From contig CP099652.1 in the NCBI GenBank assembly GCA_024123955.1, forward strand, positions 1,302,001 to 1,366,000: 64,000 nucleotides of DNA, read 5' to 3'. Shown here piece after piece: positions 58,534 to 64,000 of this stretch (position 1 is the stretch's first letter; the number at the start of each line of letters is the position of its first letter). The stretch comes from Oxalobacteraceae bacterium OTU3CINTB1 (GTDB taxonomy: Bacteria > Pseudomonadota > Gammaproteobacteria > Burkholderiales > Burkholderiaceae_D). Position numbers and translations under genes: made by a program. A model generated the notes under the pieces. The model saw only the letters and a program-made list of their open reading frames with translations, was not told where the DNA came from and did no database searches.

Positions 58534-60264
58534 ATGAACAAGAAACGCCAATTTTTCCCCCGCCAGGTGGTCGAGGCCGGCGGCAACCGCTGGGACTGGG
58601 CGCTGCTGCCCATCGTGCTGGCCGTGTTCGTGCTGCTGGCCTACGGCGGCCAGCAGATGGCGCGGCCCTACGAGCTTGGCCAGGCGCTGCCGCTGTCGCT
58701 CGATCCGGTCAACCTGCCTTACTATCTGCTGCGCACCACCTTGCGCATGTTTATCGCGTTGGGCGCGTCCGTGGTCTTCGCCTGCGTGTTCGCCGCGCTC
58801 ACCACCAAATACAAGCTGGCCGAGAAGGTGCTGGTGCCGCTGCTCGACATCCTGCAGTCGATCCCCATCCTCGGCTTCCTGTCGATCACGGTGACGGCCT
58901 TCATCGCGCTGTTCCCCGGCAACCTGCTGGGCGTGGAATGCGCGGCGATCTTTGCCATCTTCACGTCGCAGGCGTGGAACATGGCCTTCTCCGCCTACCA
59001 GGGCTTCCGCAACGTGCCGGCCGAGTTGTCGGAGGCTGCCAGCGTGTCCCAGCTGTCGGGCTGGCAGCGCTTCTGGCGCCTGGAGCTGCCGTTCGCCATG
59101 CCCGGCCTGTTGTGGAACATGATGATGTCGATGTCCGGCGGCTGGTTCTTCGTGGTGGCGTCGGAGGCGATCTCGGTCTCCAACCAGAATATCAAGCTGC
59201 CCGGCATCGGCTCTTACATCGCGCTGGCGATCGAGCGCAGCGACCTTGGCGCGATGGGTTGGGCGGTGTTCGCCATGCTGATCGCGGTGCTGATGTACGA
59301 CCAGCTGTTCTTCCGGCCCTTGCTGGCGTGGGCCGACAAGTTCCGCTTCGAGGAAACCGGCGGCGACACGGCGCAGCAATCGTGGCTGCTTACGTGGCTG
59401 CGCCGCACCGAGCGCACGCAGGCGCTGGTGGCGTGGTGCGGCGAGCTGCTGTCGCGCTCCATCGCGCTGTTCCGCCTCGGGCACGACGGCACCTCGATCC
59501 GCGCCCGCCGCCACACGCAGGCGCGCGGCGCCCAGCGGGTGTGGGACGCGATCATCGCCGCCGTGGTGTTCTACGCCTTGTGGACCCTGGGGCATTTCAT
59601 CAGCACGGAGGTTGGCTGGAGCGAGGTCGGACACGTGTTCGTGCTGGGGCTTTACACCTTGCTGCGCGTGGTGCTGCTGCTGGCGCTGGCGGCGGTGATC
59701 TGGGTGCCGGTCGGCGTCTGGATCGGCATGAACCCGCGCTGGGCCTCGCGCACCCAGGCGGTGGCGCAGTTCCTGGCCGCGTTCCCGGCCAACCTGGTGT
59801 TCCCGGTGGCGGTCATCCTGATCATGCGCTTCAACCTGAATCCGGACATCTGGCTGTCGCCGCTGATGATCCTCGGCACCCAGTGGTACCTGCTGTTTAA
59901 TGTGATCGCCGGCGCCTCGACGATACCGACCGAGCTGCGTCACGCGGCGCAGAACTTCGGCCTGACCGGTTGGCTCAAATGGCGGCGCTATCTGCTGCCG
60001 GCCATCTTCCCCAGCTTCGTCACCGGCGCCATCACGGCGTCGGGCGGCTCGTGGAACGCCAGCATCGTGGCCGAATACGTCAGTTGGGGCAGCACCACCG
60101 TCAAGGCGCATGGACTGGGCAGCTACATCGCCGAGATGACCGCCACCGGCGACTTTCCGCGCATCGCGCTGGGCATCGGCGTGATGTGCATCTTCGTCAT
60201 GGGCTTCAACCACTTCGTCTGGCGCCGTTTGTACACGCTGGCCGAGAGCCGGCTGCATTTTTAG
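58534..60264 (+). CDS. ABC transporter permease, fused double permease
   Basis: 576 residues containing two BPD_transp_1 permease domains in one chain. The first (about 70-290) has the EAA-type loop NVPAELSEAASVSQLSGWQRF, and the second (about 360-570) has TELRHAAQNFGLTGWLKWRR. A linker rich in charged residues lies between (about 290-345). Related to NitT/TauT transporters; the fused form usually pairs with an ATPase bearing an extra C-terminal domain, as here. No substrate-binding protein is encoded next to it. Confidence 0.9.
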   Translation: MNKKRQFFPRQVVEAGGNRWDWALLPIVLAVFVLLAYGGQQMARPYELGQALPLSLDPVNLPYYLLRTTLRMFIALGASVVFACVFAALTTKYKLAEKVLVPLLDILQSIPILGFLSITVTAFIALFPGNLLGVECAAIFAIFTSQAWNMAFSAYQGFRNVPAELSEAASVSQLSGWQRFWRLELPFAMPGLLWNMMMSMSGGWFFVVASEAISVSNQNIKLPGIGSYIALAIERSDLGAMGWAVFAMLIAVLMYDQLFFRPLLAWADKFRFEETGGDTAQQSWLLTWLRRTERTQALVAWCGELLSRSIALFRLGHDGTSIRARRHTQARGAQRVWDAIIAAVVFYALWTLGHFISTEVGWSEVGHVFVLGLYTLLRVVLLLALAAVIWVPVGVWIGMNPRWASRTQAVAQFLAAFPANLVFPVAVILIMRFNLNPDIWLSPLMILGTQWYLLFNVIAGASTIPTELRHAAQNFGLTGWLKWRRYLLPAIFPSFVTGAITASGGSWNASIVAEYVSWGSTTVKAHGLGSYIAEMTATGDFPRIALGIGVMCIFVMGFNHFVWRRLYTLAESRLHF

Positions 60265-60292
60265 TCGCATTAATAGTATCGAAGGGCAGATC

Positions 60293-61576
60293 ATGAGCAC
60301 ACCTATCGTCGAATTGAAATCGGTTGGCAAACACTTCCGCGCCGCCGACGGCTCCGCGCGCGCGGTGCTGCAGGGCGTCGACTTCACCCTGCACGAAGGC
60401 GAGATCGTGGCGCTGCTGGGACAGTCCGGCTCGGGCAAATCGACCATGCTGCGCATCATGGCGGGGCTGATTCCGGCCGACGACGGCCAGGTGCTGTATC
60501 GCGGAATGCCCTTGTACGGCACGGCGCGCGGCATCCGCATGGTGTTCCAGTCGTTCGCGCTGTTCCCGTGGCTGACGGTGCAGAAGAATATCGAGCTAGG
60601 ACTGGAGGCGCAGGGCATGCCGGCGGCGGAGCGCGCGCAGCGCGCCGAGAAGGTGATCGATTTGATCGGCCTGTCGGGCTTCGAGGGCGCGCTGCCGCGC
60701 GAGCTGTCCGGCGGCATGCGCCAGCGCGTCGGCATCGCCCGCGCGCTGGTGATGGAGCCGGAAGTGCTGCTGATGGACGAGGCGTTTTCCGCGCTGGACG
60801 TGCTGACCGGCGAGCGCCTGCGCGAGGAGATCCTGGAACTGTGGCAGTCGGGGCGGATTCCGACCAGGGCGATCCTGGTCGTTTCGCACAACATCGAGGA
60901 GGCGGTGATGATGGCGGATCGGGTGCTGATCTTCGCCAGCGATCCGGGACGGGTGCGGGCCGAGCTGCCGATTTCGCTGCCGCAGCCGCGCAAGGCGGAG
61001 GGGCCCGAGGTGCGTCACCTGATCGACCAGGTGTACGAGTTGATGACGGCGGGGGCCGGACGGCGCGGCTTGATCAGCGAGAAGGAGGTCAAGCTGCAGC
61101 TGGGCGACCGCCTGCCGCAGGCGAACATCGCGCACATGGAGGGGATACTGGAGCTGCTGGCCGAGGAGCCGTTCTCGGGGCGGGCCGATTTGCCGCAGCT
61201 GGCCGAGGAGACCGAGCTGACCGACGCCGAGCTGCTGGAGGTGCTCAACGCGCTGATTTTGCTGGGATTCGCCTATCTGACCAACGGCGATATTCTGCTG
61301 ACGGAGCTGGGCGGGCGCTACGCGGTGGCGGCCAACGCCGAGCGGCAGGCGATGTTCGGGGCGCAGTTGTTGGAGCATGTGCCGCTGGTGGCGTACATCT
61401 GCCATGGGCTCAAGCAGGACAAGTCGGGGGATTTGCCGGAGGAGCTGTTCCTCAAGCTGCTGCGCTTTACGCTCAGCGACGAGGAGGCCGAGCGCGCGCT
61501 GCGCGTGGCCATCGAGTGGGGCCGGTACGGGGATCTGTTCGAGTACAACTTCAACACAGGTGTGATCGAAACCTGA
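60293..61576 (+). CDS. ABC transporter ATPase with AAA-associated C-terminal domain
   Basis: 427 residues. ATPase core (1-250): GQSGSGKST, MVFQSFALFPWLTV, LSGGMRQRVGIARALVM, VLLMDEAFSALDVLT, VSHNIEEAVMMAD. The extra C-terminal domain (about 265-427, MEGILELLAEEPFSGRADLP, ELTDAELLEVLNALILLGF, DEEAERALRVAIEWGRYGDL) is the winged-helix-like AAA_assoc_C module, thought to be regulatory. Partner of the fused permease. Its stop codon lies in a hairpin shared with convergent hemL. Confidence 0.92.
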   Translation: MSTPIVELKSVGKHFRAADGSARAVLQGVDFTLHEGEIVALLGQSGSGKSTMLRIMAGLIPADDGQVLYRGMPLYGTARGIRMVFQSFALFPWLTVQKNIELGLEAQGMPAAERAQRAEKVIDLIGLSGFEGALPRELSGGMRQRVGIARALVMEPEVLLMDEAFSALDVLTGERLREEILELWQSGRIPTRAILVVSHNIEEAVMMADRVLIFASDPGRVRAELPISLPQPRKAEGPEVRHLIDQVYELMTAGAGRRGLISEKEVKLQLGDRLPQANIAHMEGILELLAEEPFSGRADLPQLAEETELTDAELLEVLNALILLGFAYLTNGDILLTELGGRYAVAANAERQAMFGAQLLEHVPLVAYICHGLKQDKSGDLPEELFLKLLRFTLSDEEAERALRVAIEWGRYGDLFEYNFNTGVIET

Positions 61577-61593
61577 TCCCCTCCGGAATCAGG
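61572..61593. terminator. Hairpin containing both convergent stop codons
   Basis: CCTGAT (61572-61577) and ATCAGG (61588-61593) pair around a loop containing TCCGGA. The ABC ATPase stop (61574-61576) lies in the left arm and the hemL stop (61589-61591) in the right. No T-tract, so a weak bidirectional element at most. Confidence 0.35.
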
Positions 61594-62893
61594 CTGCCAA
61601 GCGCTTGAACACCCGGCTCGCCGCCGCGATGGTCTCGTCGATCACGTCGTCGCTGTGCTGCGCCGAGACGAACCCCGCCTCGAAGGCGGCCGGCGCAAAA
61701 TACACGCCCTCGTCCAGCATCGCGTGGAAGAAAGTGTTGAAGCGCGCGCGGTCGCCGGCCATCATCTCGGCGTAATTGTTCGGCGGCGTCTCGCTGAAAT
61801 ACAAACCGAACATCCCGCCCACCGAATCGGCGCAGAACACCACGCCGGCCGTTTTGGCCGCCTCGGTCAATCCCGCCGCCAGACGCGCCGCCGTGGCGCT
61901 TAATTTCTCGTAGAAGCCCGGCTCCTGGATGATCTTCAACGTCGTCATCCCGGCCGCCACGGCCACCGGATTGCCCGACAACGTGCCCGCTTGGTACACG
62001 GCGCCCAGCGGCGCCATGTTGCCCATCAACTCGGCGCTGCCGCCGAAGGCCGCCACCGGCAAGCCGCCGCCGATCACCTTGCCCAGCGCCGTCAGATCGG
62101 GCTTGATGCCGTACAGTTCCTGCGCGCCGCCCAGCGCCACGCGGAAGCCGCACATCACCTCGTCGAAGATCAGAATGGAGCCGTATTTGGTGCACAGCGC
62201 GCGCATCGCCTGCAGGAAGGCCTCGCTGGCCTTGATCAGGTTCATATTGCCGGCCACCGGTTCGACGATGACGCAGGCGATGTCGTCGCCGAACGAGGCG
62301 AACGCCTCTTCCAGCTGCTCGACGTTGTTATAGTCCAGCACCAGCGTGTGCTTGACGAAGTCCTCCGGCACGCCGGCCGACGTCGGATTGCCGAAGGTGA
62401 GCAGGCCGCTGCCCGCCTTGACCAGCAGCGAATCGGCGTGGCCGTGGTAGCAGCCTTCGAACTTGACGATCTTGTCGCGGCCCGTGGCGCCGCGCGCCAG
62501 GCGCAGCGCGCTCATGGTCGCCTCGGTGCCCGACGAGACCAGGCGCACCTGCTCGATCGACGGCACCAGGCGGCAGATTTCCTCGGCCATCAGCACTTCG
62601 CCTTCGGTCGGCGCGCCGAACGACAGGCCGCGCGCGGCCGCCTCCTGCACCGCCTTGACCACTTCCGGATGCGCGTGGCCGACGATGGCCGGGCCCCAGG
62701 AGCCGATGTAGTCGATATAGCGCTTGTCGTCGGCGTCCCAGAAGTACGGGCCCTCGGCGCGGGTGATGAAGCGCGGCGTGCCGCCGACCGAACGGAAGGC
62801 GCGCACCGGCGAGTTGACGCCGCCCGGCGTGGTTTTCTGGGCGCGTTCGAACAGGATGTCGTTTTTCGAGGTGTTGAGCGTATTCGTAGTCAT
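61589..62893 (-). CDS. hemL: Glutamate-1-semialdehyde 2,1-aminomutase
   Basis: 434 residues. Converts glutamate-1-semialdehyde to 5-aminolevulinate in the C5 haem pathway. PLP-dependent class III aminotransferase: [90 protein letters not shown] and the PLP Lys in [19 protein letters not shown]. It precedes nothing on the same strand; the ThiD-like gene lies 45 bases upstream and may be co-transcribed. Confidence 0.97.
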   Translation of the reverse strand: MTTNTLNTSKNDILFERAQKTTPGGVNSPVRAFRSVGGTPRFITRAEGPYFWDADDKRYIDYIGSWGPAIVGHAHPEVVKAVQEAAARGLSFGAPTEGEVLMAEEICRLVPSIEQVRLVSSGTEATMSALRLARGATGRDKIVKFEGCYHGHADSLLVKAGSGLLTFGNPTSAGVPEDFVKHTLVLDYNNVEQLEEAFASFGDDIACVIVEPVAGNMNLIKASEAFLQAMRALCTKYGSILIFDEVMCGFRVALGGAQELYGIKPDLTALGKVIGGGLPVAAFGGSAELMGNMAPLGAVYQAGTLSGNPVAVAAGMTTLKIIQEPGFYEKLSATAARLAAGLTEAAKTAGVVFCADSVGGMFGLYFSETPPNNYAEMMAGDRARFNTFFHAMLDEGVYFAPAAFEAGFVSAQHSDDVIDETIAAASRVFKRLAA

Positions 62894-62938
62894 GTTGGCA
62901 TCTTCAATATCAGGTGTGGGGACGGCCGGCGTCGGCGA

Positions 62939-63790
62939 TTACTGCATGTCGGCGGCCGTGGTCAGCAAATGGAAAAAGCGGTTGGGCACGAACTTGCCCA
63001 TGCCGTAGCGCTGCGCGTGCGCCAGCGCGCCGACGGTGTACTCCTGCGCCGCCGCCACCGCCTCGGGCACGTCGGCGCCGCGCGCCATGAAGGCGGTGAT
63101 CGCCGCCGACAAGGTGCCGCCGGCGCCGAGGAAGGGACCAGGCAGGTGTTGCCAGGCGTCGTGGCTGACCATGCCCTCGGCGCCGAACAGCGTGTTGGCC
63201 AGGATGTTGGGCGAGGTCGGGTCGCCCTGCGGCGTGCCGGCGGCGGTGCCGGTGACGAGCACGAATTCGCAGCCCAGGGCCAGCAGGTGCTCGACGTCCG
63301 ATTCGAGCGTGTCCTCGGCGCCTTCGCGCCAGGTCTCGGCCAGCCGGCCCAGTTCCACCAGCGACAGCATCAGCAGGGTCGCCTGCGGCACCAGCAGCTG
63401 GCGCACGGCGGTGAGCAGTTCCTCGGCGTCGTCGTCGGGCAGGTCGGGCAGGCGGGAACTGAACGGATCGAGGATCAGCGGCGCGTCCGGATAGTCGGAC
63501 AGGATCTCGGCGATCGCCGCCACCTGCTCGATGTTGGTCAGCGCGCCAACCTTGAAGGCGGCCATGGTCATGTCCTCCAGGACCACGCGCGCCTGGTCGG
63601 AAACCCAGTCCGGATCGATTTCCTGCACGTCCTCGACGCGCGCGCTGTCGCCGATCAGCAACGCGGTGGTGACCGCCAATCCGGTGCAGGAGAGGGCCGA
63701 AAAAGCCGCCAGGTCGGCCTGGACGCCCATCGCGCCGGCCGGATCGGCAGCGCCGAAGCTTAATATGAGAGGAGAAGTTTGGTTTTGCAC
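62939..63790 (-). CDS. ThiD-like hydroxymethylpyrimidine kinase family protein
   Basis: 283 residues of the ThiD/PfkB ribokinase fold. N-terminal LSFGAADPAGAMGVQADLAAF corresponds to the ThiD start (GxDxxGGAGIQADxxxF) and AFKVGALTNIEQVAAIAEIL to the DxxKxGM region. The C-terminal anion hole is GPFLGAGGTLSAAITAFMARG, where the usual GTGC of ThiD is altered to GAGG: the Cys is replaced. The DxxGGAG glycine run is also changed. So either a divergent kinase or a protein with reduced or altered activity. It is divergent from a rubredoxin gene, as in many betaproteobacteria. Confidence 0.8.
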   Translation of the reverse strand: MQNQTSPLILSFGAADPAGAMGVQADLAAFSALSCTGLAVTTALLIGDSARVEDVQEIDPDWVSDQARVVLEDMTMAAFKVGALTNIEQVAAIAEILSDYPDAPLILDPFSSRLPDLPDDDAEELLTAVRQLLVPQATLLMLSLVELGRLAETWREGAEDTLESDVEHLLALGCEFVLVTGTAAGTPQGDPTSPNILANTLFGAEGMVSHDAWQHLPGPFLGAGGTLSAAITAFMARGADVPEAVAAAQEYTVGALAHAQRYGMGKFVPNRFFHLLTTAADMQ

Positions 63791-63847
63791 GGCTGGTAGA
63801 TTAAGATACCTAATTCAGCATTTTACTTGATTGAAGGGTGGCAGAAC

Positions 63848-64000
63848 GTGAGTAGCAATGAAACAACGCAGGAGTTCCAGACCTGGATGTGCCTGATCTG
63901 TGGCTGGATCTACGACGAGCAGGCCGGACTCCCGGACGAAGGCATCGCCCCCGGCACCCGCTGGGCCGACGTGCCGATGAACTGGAGCTGCCCGGAATGC
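63848..64000 (+). CDS. Rubredoxin, N-terminal part (runs off window)
   Basis: 51 codons from GTG 63848, with GAAGGGTGG upstream, to the window edge. Both iron-binding motifs are present: MCLICGWIYDEQAGLPDEGI with the first CxxC and WSCPEC with the second, plus the typical PGTRWADVP. A small Fe(Cys)4 electron carrier; in this group it serves alkane hydroxylase or oxidative-stress reductases. Divergent from the ThiD-like gene. Confidence 0.93.
   Translation, partial: MSSNETTQEFQTWMCLICGWIYDEQAGLPDEGIAPGTRWADVPMNWSCPEC

Noticed and set aside
58495..60993. An 832-codon open frame on the minus strand opposite the ABC transporter
   Set aside because: It spans two intact, conserved genes and reads as His/Arg/Gln-rich shadow sequence.

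Overview
The window is a high-GC chromosomal segment of a betaproteobacterium, most likely in the family Oxalobacteraceae (Massilia/Duganella/Janthinobacterium type). This is inferred from gene content and order (ypjD-PP0621-pilS-pilR-ampD; nrdA-nrdB; tlpA-aroQ-accB-accC-prmA-DUF3426; RNB nuclease-TonB-aroE-mtgA; hemL/thiD/rubredoxin), from secreted polysaccharide enzymes with TonB receptors, and from a Lys/Ala/Pro-rich H1-like protein. No rRNA, tRNA, CRISPR array, complete insertion sequence or prophage was recognised.

Layout. 1-4282 (minus): a pectin-use locus of polygalacturonase, pectinesterase and a TonB-dependent receptor cut by the window edge. 4604-9893 (plus): a CBM9/DUF5916 outer-membrane-type protein, an orphan phospholipase-D-fold protein and an orphan curlin-repeat (amyloid-type) protein. 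9920-14247 (minus): a secreted thioredoxin-fold protein, a VapBC-like toxin-antitoxin pair between imperfect direct repeats, comM and an unknown protein. 14645-19161 (plus): the tail of a lost TonB receptor with its own terminator, then a secreted GH2 beta-galactosidase and a LacI regulator. 19166-21332: a REP-type inverted repeat, a SWIB protein and ffh. 21422-26378: a lipoprotein with NHL repeats and a NitT/TauT-type ABC transporter; this block sits where ffh and ypjD are usually neighbours.

26401-35705 (plus) is core genome: ypjD, a PP0621-like gene, the pilS/pilR two-component system for type IV pili, ampD, then nrdA and nrdB behind a promoter with a textbook pair of NrdR boxes. 35759-37377 is a decayed stretch: fragments of a FAD monooxygenase and a MarR regulator joined back to back, a 9-bp tandem repeat, about 0.5 kb of GCGC-rich non-coding DNA and a possible small RNA with a terminator. 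An H1-like gene and yggT follow, then a second REP cluster.

39152-46202 (minus) is a housekeeping run (sugar/nucleoside kinase, DUF3426 protein, prmA, accC, accB, aroQ, tlpA, nucleotidyltransferase-like). 46291-55575 (plus) continues with mpl, a YqiA-type esterase, ubiC, an RNB nuclease, a DUF6445-like protein, TonB, aroE, mtgA, a small membrane protein and corA. 55651-58237 (minus) holds a chemotaxis receptor and an HTH-GAF regulator. 58534-61576 (plus) is an ABC transporter without a binding protein. hemL and a ThiD-like kinase (minus) and the start of a rubredoxin gene (plus) close the window.

The strongest leads for follow-up are the two decayed loci, the NrdR-box pair, the REP-type repeats, the repeat-flanked toxin-antitoxin cassette and the orphan curlin gene. 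I did not find a clear, wholly new multi-gene system.
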